Below are positions 35,504-43,777 of a DNA stretch of 51,065 nt, piece by piece. Every line of letters starts with the position of its first letter. Position 1 is the stretch's first letter. Where the stretch lies: assembly GCA_023429825.1 (NCBI GenBank), contig JAEZDC010000028.1, positions 1 to 51,065 of the forward strand, read 5' to 3'. The DNA is from Bacteroidota bacterium. Its GTDB lineage: Bacteria; Bacteroidota; Bacteroidia; Chitinophagales; Chitinophagaceae. Made by a program: the position numbers and the translations under genes. The notes under the pieces are model-generated. The model was not told where the DNA came from and searched no databases. It saw nothing but the letters and a program-made list of their open reading frames with translations.

Positions 35504-35977
35504 ATGAAAAAGATTCTCTTCTCCTTCTTGTTTATTCTTGGTTTCGCTGCTGTAAGTAATGCGCAAATGGGCAGCAGTTACAGAACTGCTTTGGGTGGTA
35601 AATTTTATTTTGGCAATGGCAGTGCAGGAGGTATCAACCTTAAACATTTCACCAATACACGTGGCGCTTTGGAAGGAACGGTTTTGTTTTACAACAAAGC
35701 TTTGGGCATTGAGCTTTTATACGAATGGCATAACCCGATCGCAGGTGCTGCAGGGCTGAAATGGTATGTTGGTGGTGGTGGACTTGTTGCTTTTTCTACC
35801 CGTAACGATGATACAGATAATGAAACGCTCTTTGGCTTACGCGGCACGTTGGGTTTAGATTATAAATTTACCGGGGCCCCCATCAACGTTGCGTTTGATG
35901 TGAACCCGACTTTCGTATTAACGCCGCATTCTGATTTTAATTTCGGTGCAGGTTTGGCGTTTAGATTTACTTTGTAG
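35504..35977 (+). CDS. Small outer-membrane-barrel-like exported protein (paralogue 2)
   Basis: 157 residues. Signal peptide MKKILFSFLFILGFAAVSNA. Shares with the preceding gene the phrases LLYEWHNP, LKWYVGGGG and GLDYKFTGAPINVAFDVNP, and ends AFRFTL. Thus a tandem duplication that has diverged well at the protein level. Likely an eight-stranded barrel or similar; function unknown. Confidence 0.8.
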   Translation: MKKILFSFLFILGFAAVSNAQMGSSYRTALGGKFYFGNGSAGGINLKHFTNTRGALEGTVLFYNKALGIELLYEWHNPIAGAAGLKWYVGGGGLVAFSTRNDDTDNETLFGLRGTLGLDYKFTGAPINVAFDVNPTFVLTPHSDFNFGAGLAFRFTL

Positions 35978-35999
35978 CGGGGGCCAGTGGTACTATTAA

Positions 36000-36044
36000 A
36001 CTTCTGTTGCGTCGCACTCTTGTACGTTTAGAACAATATTGAGC
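36000..36044 (+). repeat. Dispersed intergenic repeat, copy R3
   Basis: GTTGCGTCGCACTCTTGTAC at 36006-36025, then GTTTAGAACAATATTGAGCAAG, whose pattern matches the right flank of R1. It lies between convergent genes and runs directly into the palindrome at 36045. Confidence 0.85.
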
Positions 36045-36091
36045 AAGTCAAAATTCAAAAGTAAAAACACTTAACTTTTGAATTTTGACTT
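36045..36091. repeat. Perfect 18-bp inverted repeat between convergent genes
   Basis: Arms 36045-36062 and 36074-36091 are exact complements (AAGTCAAAATTCAAAAGT) with an 11-nt loop. It lies between the stops of the barrel gene (35977) and the NTF2-like gene (36097). It is AT-rich and may act as a bidirectional terminator or be an intergenic mobile-type repeat. Confidence 0.8.
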
Positions 36092-36096
36092 ATTAC

Positions 36097-36546
36097 TTAT
36101 AAGCATCCTTGTCTTCTTCTTGTATCGACAAGGTATTGGATCTTCCAGAGACCATTAATCCTTACTAATTGAAAAGAATTTACACCGCAGTGCCTGAAAG
36201 TGCCTGCATAATAGAATTGGTAAGGTGTCCATACACTGGCTAACAGACCATCTATCTTAATCATCTCAAATGTGATCCGTTCGTCAACAGAATCTTTTGG
36301 CAACTTATTTATTCCATTAATAAAATGAGCCAACGAATCTGTTCTAACTCTTGTTCCATTTCTCCCTGCACTAATGGTTTGTAAAATAGCACTATCTGCG
36401 AAGCAAGCACTCAGCATTTTGCTATCAGCATTTTTCATTGCAGTAAACATCTGATTAATCACGGCTTTCACCGAATCTTCTGCAGTTTGTGCTTTGCAAA
36501 AAGTAATGGATAGAATTGCAATTGCGAGTATAAGAATTTGTTTCAT
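36097..36546 (-). CDS. Exported NTF2-like (DUF4440/SnoaL-type) protein
   Basis: 149 residues. Signal peptide MKQILILAIAILSITFCKA. The mature part has the NTF2-like pattern: VKAVINQMFTAMKNADSKML, CFADSAILQT, then FEMIKIDGLLASVWTPYQFYYAG and SFQLVRINGLWKIQYLVDT. Catalytic residues are not evident, so it may bind a ligand. It begins 50 nt after the preceding exported protein's stop; a TACCTTCA box (one variant of the -7 motif) lies 4 nt before its ATG. Confidence 0.8.
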   Translation of the reverse strand: MKQILILAIAILSITFCKAQTAEDSVKAVINQMFTAMKNADSKMLSACFADSAILQTISAGRNGTRVRTDSLAHFINGINKLPKDSVDERITFEMIKIDGLLASVWTPYQFYYAGTFRHCGVNSFQLVRINGLWKIQYLVDTRRRQGCL

Positions 36547-36596
36547 GAAATGAAGGTAACTAACACAACGCTGCGCTTACAACCACTCATAAAGTA

Positions 36597-37523
36597 TTAA
36601 GTTCCCCGCTTAAAATCGAAAAGTGTAGCTGTGAAGATGGCTCTTTCCCTTTTTTTAGTGATCACATCCCAATCGCCAACATAACGCAGCACTTTAGGTA
36701 CAAGTAAGTCTTCAAATTTTTCCATTTCAACTTCCATGGTAACGTTGAAATCATACACGCCAGCTTTGTAACTAAGCGTATAAGTTCTCGCCATAATGGC
36801 CAGAGTTTTTGCATCGAACCATGTGGTCATTGAATCAATAACGATCTTATCACGATCGGCATCTTCTTTTGGTCGTGCTGAAAAAATGTATGCTGGTTTA
36901 CCGCGGTAATCACTTCGCTCTAATTTAAAATCATATATCTGTGCACTTTCAGGATCAAAGATGTTCACCTTATCGCCCATAAAAGGAATGCCCTGTATCC
37001 GCTTGCCCGGGTTAAAGAAGAGCATCTTCAATTGCTCTTTGTGTTTTTCGATTCCTTTCTTACCCTTAGCCGTGATCTCTGTTCCGGCTACGACGTTTGT
37101 TTCACCACATCGCTTTGCAGGAGCAAAGAACAGGCTGGCATACAACTCTGCAGTGAAATAGTTATAACCACGGCTCTTATCATAGAAATCTCCTGTGGTT
37201 CTCTCTTCGATGATCTCTGTTTGCCTGCAACCGCTTTCCCGTACCTGCTTCGTTTTACTATTTAAAGAAGCTTTTACATTACGCTTCTTATCATACATTT
37301 TTATGTCGTTGTAAGAAGTGTAATTCAAAATTTTCAGATTACGGAAAGCTTTGTAAAAAGTAGTGTCGTTCTTGATGATCTTTAAAAACTTGGCGTATTC
37401 AAAATCGCTTCTTACGATCACTTCATCCAACTGGTAGGTCTTACCTTCAAAGTACACAGTGGTATCCTGGGCATTTGCCGCATAAAAAAAGAAAAATATT
37501 ATTACGGTAGTGAGCCACCTCAT
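36597..37523 (-). CDS. Exported protein of unknown function coupled to def
   Basis: 308 residues. Signal peptide MRWLTTVIIFFFFYAANA. The body opens QDTTVYFEGKTYQLDEVIVRSDFEYAKFLKIIKNDTTFYKAFRNL in part, a pattern seen in Bacteroidota proteins that start with a carboxypeptidase-regulatory-like stub, and includes FDAKTLAIMARTYTLSYKAGVYDFNVTMEV in part. No enzyme motif seen. Its ATG overlaps the def stop by 4 nt (translational coupling). Confidence 0.75.
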   Translation of the reverse strand: MRWLTTVIIFFFFYAANAQDTTVYFEGKTYQLDEVIVRSDFEYAKFLKIIKNDTTFYKAFRNLKILNYTSYNDIKMYDKKRNVKASLNSKTKQVRESGCRQTEIIEERTTGDFYDKSRGYNYFTAELYASLFFAPAKRCGETNVVAGTEITAKGKKGIEKHKEQLKMLFFNPGKRIQGIPFMGDKVNIFDPESAQIYDFKLERSDYRGKPAYIFSARPKEDADRDKIVIDSMTTWFDAKTLAIMARTYTLSYKAGVYDFNVTMEVEMEKFEDLLVPKVLRYVGDWDVITKKRERAIFTATLFDFKRGT

Positions 37524-38098
37524 TTGGAGAACATCATTTTATAATCCACCTTGATCTTGCCTTTGCTGATATCGCTGAGTTTGCCCTGGAGCATTTTTCT
37601 TTTAAGTGGCTTCATGTAATCGATGAACAGCTTTCCTTCTATATGATCATATTCGTGTAGGATCACTCTTGCAGTAATTCCGTTGAAAGTATCAATATGT
37701 GATTCGAAATTTTCATCCAGGTATTCTAATGTCACGCTCTCTTGTCTCATTACATCTTCACGTATCTTGGGAATACTCAAACATCCCTCATTATAACTCC
37801 ACTCCTCACCTTTCAGCTCTTTGATGTGTGCATTGATAAACACCTTCTTTGTTCCCGGCTCATCAGGATACTTTCCTTTTTCTTCTTCTTCAAGATTCTC
37901 AAATATCTGAACAGTATCTATCACAAACAGCCGGATATCCTTATTGATCTGCGGTGCGGCCAATCCCACTCCATTACTGGCATACATCGTCTCCCACATA
38001 TCTTCAACTAGTTTATCTATCTGCGGATATTCTTTATTGATGTCCTTTGCAACCTTTCTTAATACTGGAGCTCCGTACGCAACAATTGGTAAAATCAT
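37520..38098 (-). CDS. def: Peptide deformylase
   Basis: 192 residues. All three motifs are present: GVGLAAPQ (43-50), EGCLSIP (104-110, metal ligand Cys106) and HEYDH (148-152, ligands His148 and His152 with catalytic Glu149). It removes the formyl group from nascent proteins. An acidic insertion (NLEEEEKGKYPDEPG, about 68-82) is typical of Bacteroidota enzymes. An exact TAGCTTTG -7 box lies about 20 nt upstream, so it may start its own transcript 76 nt after ruvX. Confidence 0.96.
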   Translation of the reverse strand: MILPIVAYGAPVLRKVAKDINKEYPQIDKLVEDMWETMYASNGVGLAAPQINKDIRLFVIDTVQIFENLEEEEKGKYPDEPGTKKVFINAHIKELKGEEWSYNEGCLSIPKIREDVMRQESVTLEYLDENFESHIDTFNGITARVILHEYDHIEGKLFIDYMKPLKRKMLQGKLSDISKGKIKVDYKMMFSK

Positions 38099-38118
38099 AT
38101 TTGTAAAAAAAGTTGCAG

Positions 38119-38126
38119 CAAAGCTA
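38119..38126 (-). promoter_or_regulatory. -7 box TAGCTTTG of def
   Basis: Exact TAnnTTTG match on the minus strand, 20 nt before the def ATG. No clear -33 box. Confidence 0.45.
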
Positions 38127-38174
38127 AATCATTAGCAGTTAAATAGATGTTATCTGCAGCAGGAAGGCGATTGA

Positions 38175-38588
38175 TTATGAATGCGCATTTAAATATTCCT
38201 GCAACATGATCGCGGCTGCGATCTGGTCAATATTTCCTTTTTTCTGCCGATCTTTTTTCTTCATACCCATTTCTATCATCGCCTGGGAAGCGAGCTTTGA
38301 GGTATAACGTTCATCAACTTCTTCGATCTTTAGGAGAGGAAACTCTTTCTTCAATCTTTGGATAGCCTGCTTTACTAAAGGCGTTGCATGGGTATCAGAT
38401 TCATCCCAGTTTACAGGCATCCCGATAATGATCAGTTCCACATGTTCTTGTTGGAAATATTTTTTTAAAAACGGAAGTAGTTCTTTTGTTTCTATAGTAG
38501 TTAAGGCAGACGCGATGATCTTTAATGGATCAGTAACAGCCAGGCCTGTTCTTTTTTTACCATAATCTATAGCGAGTATTCTTGCCAT
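38175..38588 (-). CDS. ruvX: RuvX/YqgF-family Holliday-junction resolvase-like nuclease
   Basis: 137 residues, standard length. RNase H-like fold motifs: ILAIDYGKKRTGLAVTD (catalytic-type Asp7), IIIGMPVNWDE, EVDERYTSKLA and a final KGNIDQIAAAIMLQEYL with the last acidic residue. Family members process 5' ends of pre-16S rRNA and may resolve Holliday junctions. The start overlaps the stop of the prenyltransferase gene by one nt. Confidence 0.95.
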   Translation of the reverse strand: MARILAIDYGKKRTGLAVTDPLKIIASALTTIETKELLPFLKKYFQQEHVELIIIGMPVNWDESDTHATPLVKQAIQRLKKEFPLLKIEEVDERYTSKLASQAMIEMGMKKKDRQKKGNIDQIAAAIMLQEYLNAHS

Positions 38589-39532
38589 TAACTCTTAACG
38601 ATTAAGTCTGCAATTACAAATACAGCAAATACAACACTGGCGATCCCATTAGCAGTCATGAATGCAAGATTCACTCTTCTAAGATCATTTGGTTTTACGA
38701 TGGAATGCTGGTAGATAAGCATTCCTCCGAATACCAAAACGCCTACCCAGTATAACCAGCCAAAGTGTCCGTAAAAACCTGCTGCCATAACGCATGCTGA
38801 ACTTAATAAATGCAGTATCTCTGACACTCGCAATGCCTTCGCTTTACCTAATGCTGCAGGAATAGAATGAAGATTGTTTTGCCTGTCAAACTCTTCATCC
38901 TGCAAAGCATAAATAATATCGAACCCACTTACCCAGAATAAAACAGCGAAAGCAAATAAGATCGGCAACAGGTCAAATCTTGCAATAACAGCAAGATAAG
39001 CACCTATTGGAGCAAGCGCCAAACCTAATCCGAGCACAATATGACACAGTGGAGTAAATCTTTTTGTATAGCTGTAAAAAAGAATTACAAACAACGCGAT
39101 CGGGGCCAGGTACAATACAGTTGTATTGATCAGGTAACAACATACGACAAAAGCCACACAACAAAAGATAGTGAATAGTAATGCGCTATTGGCTGAGATG
39201 ATTCCTTTGGGAATTTCCCTGATGGCTGTTCTTGGATTCTTAGCATCGAAACTTCTGTCTAAATATCGATTGAAAGCCATTGCCGCACTCCTTGCAAACA
39301 CCATACATAGAATAACAAGCCCTAACAGTTTTACAAAGTAAATAGCCACATTGGTTCCTGCTTCTTTGAAAAAAGTCGCCCATGGAGAATCAGGCATTTC
39401 TGTTGAAAAAGATAACTGGCTTAAATTTATTATCTGAACCACACCAAGAAAAAATCCGATCAATGCAAAAGGCATTGCGAAAATGGTATGCGAGAATTTG
39501 ACAAGACTGAGATAATTTTTGATCGTCGACAT
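38588..39532 (-). CDS. UbiA-family prenyltransferase, MqnP/4-hydroxybenzoate type
   Basis: 314 residues with about eight membrane segments. The two Mg-diphosphate motifs are NRYLDRSFDAKNPRTA (Asn88, Asp92, Asp96) and DIIYALQDEEFDRQNNLHSIP. This pattern is that of 4-hydroxybenzoate or, in futalosine-pathway organisms, MqnP prenyltransferases. With ubiX elsewhere in the window, a role in menaquinone synthesis is likely (inference). It starts 9 nt after the SpoU methyltransferase gene. Confidence 0.9.
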   Translation of the reverse strand: MSTIKNYLSLVKFSHTIFAMPFALIGFFLGVVQIINLSQLSFSTEMPDSPWATFFKEAGTNVAIYFVKLLGLVILCMVFARSAAMAFNRYLDRSFDAKNPRTAIREIPKGIISANSALLFTIFCCVAFVVCCYLINTTVLYLAPIALFVILFYSYTKRFTPLCHIVLGLGLALAPIGAYLAVIARFDLLPILFAFAVLFWVSGFDIIYALQDEEFDRQNNLHSIPAALGKAKALRVSEILHLLSSACVMAAGFYGHFGWLYWVGVLVFGGMLIYQHSIVKPNDLRRVNLAFMTANGIASVVFAVFVIADLIVKS

Positions 39533-39541
39533 CCGTAATAA

Positions 39542-40084
39542 TTATGTGCTTTGTTTTTCTTTCACCATGGTTCTAACCAGCTCCCATAGTACAACTCCTG
39601 CAGCCGTGGCAATATTCAAAGAATGTTTCATTCCAAATTGTGGTATCTCAATACATCCATCACAAGCTTTTAAAACTTCCTCCTGTACACCTACTACTTC
39701 ATTCCCAAAAACAACAGCGATCTTGTCACTGGTTATTTCAAATTTCTCCAGGGATATACTTCCTTCAGCCTGTTCAACTGCAAAAACTGTATAGCCGTTG
39801 TTTTTTAGTTCGTTCACTGCATCCACTGCTGAAGGATATTGCACCCAGTCCACCGAATCCGTTGCACCTAACGCTGTCTTATCCATCTGGCGATGTTCAG
39901 GTGTAGGTGAATATCCGCAAACACAGATTCCTTCAATTAAAAACGCATCTCCCGTTCTGAACACGCTACCCACATTATAAACGCTCCTGATATTATCCAA
40001 CACCACTACAATAGGATTCTTTTCTGCCTGCTTGAACTCTTCAACCGATTTCCGTCCAAGCTCTGCCATGCTGAGTTTTCGCAT
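39542..40084 (-). CDS. SpoU/TrmH-family RNA 2'-O-methyltransferase
   Basis: 180 residues from the ATG at 40084; the start at 40138 adds 18 residues and would place the -7 box inside the gene. SPOUT motifs: DNIRSVYNVGSVFRTGDAF, VFGNEVVGV and IPQFGMKHSLNIATAAGVVLWEL in part. It methylates ribose in tRNA or rRNA; the exact target is unclear for this short form. It heads the minus-strand run to prenyltransferase, ruvX and def. Confidence 0.92.
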   Translation of the reverse strand: MRKLSMAELGRKSVEEFKQAEKNPIVVVLDNIRSVYNVGSVFRTGDAFLIEGICVCGYSPTPEHRQMDKTALGATDSVDWVQYPSAVDAVNELKNNGYTVFAVEQAEGSISLEKFEITSDKIAVVFGNEVVGVQEEVLKACDGCIEIPQFGMKHSLNIATAAGVVLWELVRTMVKEKQST

Positions 40085-40089
40085 AGCGG

Positions 40090-40097
40090 CAAAGATA
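40090..40097 (-). promoter_or_regulatory. -7 box TATCTTTG of the SpoU methyltransferase gene
   Basis: Exact TAnnTTTG match ending 5 nt before the ATG at 40084, implying a leaderless transcript; it also decides the start codon. Confidence 0.55.
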
Positions 40098-40197
40098 ATG
40101 TTAGCAAAGGATTGAAGGTTGCAGGTTACAAGTTGCATGGATCTAGCGCTTGTCCTCTGATTGCTGATAACTGATTACTGATTGCCGATTACCATCC

Positions 40198-40254
40198 TAC
40201 AGTTGAAGTGTGCGACGCAACAGGCGATGCCATTATAACAGGAAGCCGGCTACC
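40198..40254 (-). repeat. Dispersed intergenic repeat, copy R5
   Basis: Minus-strand copy with GGCATCGCCT, then GTTGCGTCGCAC, then ACTTCAAC. It shares 24 consecutive bases with R4. The neighbouring 40157-40193 is a run of ACTGATTNC-type short repeats with no evident function. It lies between divergent genes. Confidence 0.85.
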
Positions 40255-40342
40255 TCATTCACCTAATAATCCTATCATTCATCCAATTTATTTTTTACGC
40301 ATTGCATAAATTTTTACTTTATGCCCTTAAATTTTTGATCAC

Positions 40343-41926
40343 ATGAGAAAACTAAAAGTTGCTTTATTGCTACTTGCTGCACCTGTCCTGGCTTTAGCAC
40401 AGGAAAAAGTGGACGCAGAGATGATGCAAAAGATCCGTAAGGAAGGATTGAATAATTCTAAAGTAATGGACATTGCCTGGAATTTAACTGATGCCAATGG
40501 GCCCAGGCTGACCAACTCACCAGGTTTTTTAAAAGCCGCTAATTATGCAATAAAAACCCTTAGCGATTGGGGGCTGGTAAATGCGAAACTCGATCCCTGG
40601 GGTGAATTTGGAAAAGGCTGGGAATTGAATAGAAGTTATGTTGCCATGACTGCTCCTTATTATAAGCCCATCATTGGTTTTCCAAAAACATGGACGACGG
40701 GTACAAACGGATTGAAATCTGCTGATGTTATTTTGATCACTGCAACAGACTCTGCAGGTCTTGATGCCTACCGTGGTAAACTGGCTGGAAAAGTTATTCT
40801 CCTAAACAGGAACGATTTATATAAGCATTCATTTTCTGCAGATGCCACGAGGTTAAGCGATGTAGAGTTGGATAGCATGGCGAATATGAAGCCTCAACCT
40901 GCACGTCAGCCAAACCAGAACGTGGATACTGCTGAGGTGAGAAGAAGAAGAGATCAGCAAAGAGCTACGTTCGCTTTCAATAATACTTTAAGAAGCCTTG
41001 CCAGAAGCGAAGGTGCTTTGGCAATGCTCAGCACAAGTCCAAGAAGTCATGATGGAACTGTGTTTGTTCAGGGTGGTGGTGCTTACAAGTTATCTGATCC
41101 GGACAATATACTTGACGTTGCGATTGCCTGGGAAGACTACATGGCGATGCTGCGGATGCTGAAACAAAACATGCCGGTGAAAATGGAGATGGATGTAAAA
41201 ACCACGTTCCATACAAAAGATGGGCAAGCGTATAATGTAATAGCTGAAATTCCCGGTACTGATCCTAAGTTGAAAGATGAAGTGGTGATGCTTGGAGGCC
41301 ACTTAGATTCATGGCAGGGCTCTACCGGTGCTACAGATAATGCAGCAGGTTGTGCCGTGATGATGGAAGCTGTTAGAATTTTAAAAACACTTGGCGTAAA
41401 ACCTAGACGTACTATTCGCATTGCATTATGGAGCGGCGAAGAGCAAGGCTTATTAGGATCGAGAGGTTATGTAAAGAAAACTTTCGCTGATCCTGCGAAT
41501 ATGCAATTGCTTCCGGCGCATGAGAAGTTCTCTGCATATTACAATATTGATAATGGCACAGGAAAGATCCGTGGTATTTATCTGCAGGGCAATGAAGCTG
41601 CAAGAAATATATTCCAGGCATGGTTAGCACCTTTCAATGATCTCGGTGCAAAAACAGTAACTATCAGCAATACAGGCGGCACCGACCACCAGGCTTTTGA
41701 TGCCGTAGGCTTGCCTGGCTTCCAGTTCATCCAGGATGACATCGAATACGACACAAGAACGCACCACACCAATATGGATTCTTATGAACACCTTGTGGCG
41801 GATGATCTTAAACAAATTGCTACGATCGTGGCTGCATTTGTGTACAACACAGCGCAGAGAGATGAGAAGATCCCTAGAAAAGAATTGCCAAAGCCAAGAC
41901 AGCCAGGCGGCGGGTTTGGTAATTAA
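40343..41926 (+). CDS. Exported M28-family zinc metallopeptidase
   Basis: 527 residues. Signal peptide MRKLKVALLLLAAPVLALAQ. A PA-like insertion (about 130-255) precedes the catalytic domain. Zinc and catalytic motifs in order: LGGHLDSWQGSTGATDNAAG (His, Asp), WSGEEQGLLGSRGY (Glu pair), YYNIDNGTG (Asp) and RTHHTNMDSYEH (His). It is probably an aminopeptidase or carboxypeptidase acting in the periplasm. The C-terminal tail is basic and Pro/Gly-rich (KELPKPRQPGGGFGN). Confidence 0.93.
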   Translation: MRKLKVALLLLAAPVLALAQEKVDAEMMQKIRKEGLNNSKVMDIAWNLTDANGPRLTNSPGFLKAANYAIKTLSDWGLVNAKLDPWGEFGKGWELNRSYVAMTAPYYKPIIGFPKTWTTGTNGLKSADVILITATDSAGLDAYRGKLAGKVILLNRNDLYKHSFSADATRLSDVELDSMANMKPQPARQPNQNVDTAEVRRRRDQQRATFAFNNTLRSLARSEGALAMLSTSPRSHDGTVFVQGGGAYKLSDPDNILDVAIAWEDYMAMLRMLKQNMPVKMEMDVKTTFHTKDGQAYNVIAEIPGTDPKLKDEVVMLGGHLDSWQGSTGATDNAAGCAVMMEAVRILKTLGVKPRRTIRIALWSGEEQGLLGSRGYVKKTFADPANMQLLPAHEKFSAYYNIDNGTGKIRGIYLQGNEAARNIFQAWLAPFNDLGAKTVTISNTGGTDHQAFDAVGLPGFQFIQDDIEYDTRTHHTNMDSYEHLVADDLKQIATIVAAFVYNTAQRDEKIPRKELPKPRQPGGGFGN

Positions 41927-41930
41927 TTTT

Positions 41931-41955
41931 ATTGCACTCTTCAACGTTCTGAATA
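41931..41955 (+). repeat. Dispersed intergenic repeat, degenerate copy R8
   Basis: TTGCACTCTTCAACGTTCTG lacks the CGTCG of the core but matches the right half of R1 (CACTCTTCAACGT, then AGAA-type). It lies just after the M28 gene. Confidence 0.45.
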
Positions 41956-41965
41956 TATTTCATCA

Positions 41966-41996
41966 AAGCACATAGGTAATACTTATGTGCTTTTTT
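41966..41996 (+). terminator. Rho-independent terminator after the M28 gene
   Basis: Stem AAGCACATA/TATGTGCTT with a 9-nt loop, followed by a T-run. Confidence 0.85.
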
Positions 41997-42025
41997 GTTT
42001 ATACAGTTTAGCTGGCTTCATCTTT

Positions 42026-42033
42026 TATCTTTG
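42026..42033 (+). promoter_or_regulatory. -7 box TATCTTTG of miaE
   Basis: Exact TAnnTTTG match ending 4 nt before the miaE ATG. Implies a leaderless transcript. Confidence 0.55.
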
Positions 42034-42037
42034 ACAT

Positions 42038-42646
42038 ATGGAACTCTCACAGGATACAAAAAACATTCTTGGCCTGCAGCTACCTACCGACCCTCGTTGG
42101 GTGGATCTTGCAGGTATCAGCCTGGAAGCTATTCTAACTGACCATGCTTACTGCGAGCAAAAAGCAGCTACTACCTGCATTTCCTTAATACAGCGATATT
42201 CTTCCTATGAAAAACTGGTAACTGAACTCTCACCTATCGTAACGGAAGAGTGGGGACATTTTCGTTTAGTATTAAATGAGCTCCGGAAAAGAGGTTTAAA
42301 GCTAGGTAAGCAACGAAAAGATGAATATGTAAATAAGCTGATCGCATTTCAAAGGCAAGGGGGAAAGTTGGAAGACCGTTTTTTAGACCAATTGCTTACA
42401 ATGGCTTTGGTAGAAGCCCGGAGCTGCGAACGTTTCAAAAGATTGAGTGAAGGATTAAATGATGAGTACCTGAGAAATTTCTACCGGCGTTTTATGGAAA
42501 GTGAGGCCGGGCATTATACATTATTTATAGATTTAGCTGAAACATATATCGATAAAGAAACAGTAAGGGCCCGCTGGCAGGAATGGCTGAATTATGAAGC
42601 AGAAGTGATGAGGACGTTAGAAGTTAGGGGTGACAGGATTCACTAA
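42038..42646 (+). CDS. miaE: tRNA-(ms2io6A37) hydroxylase
   Basis: 202 residues, standard MiaE size, a di-iron four-helix bundle. Carboxylate and His ligands are visible in DHAYCEQKAA (Glu40), TEEWGHFRLV (Glu71, His74), EARSCERF and ESEAGHYTLF. The enzyme hydroxylates the isopentenyl group of ms2i6A37 in tRNA. It is followed 29 nt later by the ABC permease gene, which has its own -7 box. Confidence 0.93.
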   Translation: MELSQDTKNILGLQLPTDPRWVDLAGISLEAILTDHAYCEQKAATTCISLIQRYSSYEKLVTELSPIVTEEWGHFRLVLNELRKRGLKLGKQRKDEYVNKLIAFQRQGGKLEDRFLDQLLTMALVEARSCERFKRLSEGLNDEYLRNFYRRFMESEAGHYTLFIDLAETYIDKETVRARWQEWLNYEAEVMRTLEVRGDRIH

Positions 42647-42662
42647 ATCAAACACAAACAGA

Positions 42663-42670
42663 TAGATTTG
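42663..42670 (+). promoter_or_regulatory. -7 box TAGATTTG of the ABC-2 permease gene
   Basis: Exact TAnnTTTG match ending 5 nt before the permease ATG at 42676. Confidence 0.55.
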
Positions 42671-42675
42671 CCCGC

Positions 42676-43776
42676 ATGAGAAAAGACTACAGCCAGTTCA
42701 CTGCTACAATGGCTATTTTGAAAGCAAGTTTGAAAACTTCTTTTAAGAGTCCGCAGGCAGTTTTCTTCAGCTTATTTTTCCCGATAGTACTCATTATGAT
42801 CTTTGGTTCACTCGGCGGAGGCAGTGGTGCCGCCATCGTTGATGTAGCGTTCGATAAACAAACTGATTCTACAAGCCTGGTGTATCAAACTTTAAAAACA
42901 AGCCCGCTGCTGGATATCGCAAATGGCACACCCGAAGAAACAGATGATCTGCTGAAAAAGGGAAGGATCACTGCCAAGATCCGCGTGGTTAAAAATAACG
43001 ATAGCATCAGCCCTTATACCATTCATCTTATCACTTCTGCAGCGAGTAAAAGAAATCTTCAATCGCTCGAGATATTGTTGGAGAATATCATTCAGAACAT
43101 CAATAAAAAGGTGTATCCGCAAAGACAAACTATAGCTCGTGTCACCGAAGAAACGGTTCCCGGCAGGTTGTATACAAGAATAGATTTTCTTCTCCCCGGA
43201 ATGATCGGTTTCTCGCTTATCGGTGCTGCTATATTCGGCGTCGCCTTTTCCTTTTTCACTTTAAAAGAAACCCTTGTTTTAAAAAGATTATACTCAACTC
43301 CCGTTTCTCGAACAAACATTTTAATAGGTGAAGGGATAGGCAGGGTTATATTTCAATTATCTACTGTTGTGGTATTGATCCTCTTTGGTTATTTCGTTTA
43401 CAATTTTACCCTGGCAAATGGCATTATCACTTTTCTCAACATGCTATTGCTTTGCTTTTTTGCACTGATCGTTTTTTTCGGGTTTGGATTTGTAATAAGC
43501 GGGCTTGCAAAAAATCAAAATGTTATTCCTATCTACGCTAACCTTTTCATGTTTCCGCAATACTTTTTATCCGGAACCTTCTTTCCTAAAACAGCTTTGC
43601 CTTCAGGCATGCAGCCGATCATAAAATTCCTTCCACTCACTGCCTTGAATGATGCGATGCGTAATGTGGCTTTCGAAGGGCAAGGATTACTAAGTTGCTG
43701 GAGAGAGATCGGTATCCTGGCTTTATGGGGAATTATCGTATATACGCTTGCAGTTAAAGTTTTTAAGTGGGAGTAA
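42676..43776 (+). CDS. ABC-2-type transporter permease
   Basis: 366 residues. One membrane segment near 30-47, a periplasmic domain (about 50-165), then five segments in the C-terminal half, the ABC2-membrane layout. The typical LKRLYSTPVSRTNILIGE coupling segment and LFMFPQYFLSGTFFPKTALP follow. These permeases export lipids, drugs or polysaccharide parts with a separate ATPase. No ATPase gene is next to it in this window, so the partner is encoded elsewhere. Confidence 0.9.
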   Translation: MRKDYSQFTATMAILKASLKTSFKSPQAVFFSLFFPIVLIMIFGSLGGGSGAAIVDVAFDKQTDSTSLVYQTLKTSPLLDIANGTPEETDDLLKKGRITAKIRVVKNNDSISPYTIHLITSAASKRNLQSLEILLENIIQNINKKVYPQRQTIARVTEETVPGRLYTRIDFLLPGMIGFSLIGAAIFGVAFSFFTLKETLVLKRLYSTPVSRTNILIGEGIGRVIFQLSTVVVLILFGYFVYNFTLANGIITFLNMLLLCFFALIVFFGFGFVISGLAKNQNVIPIYANLFMFPQYFLSGTFFPKTALPSGMQPIIKFLPLTALNDAMRNVAFEGQGLLSCWREIGILALWGIIVYTLAVKVFKWE

Positions 43777-43777
43777 T

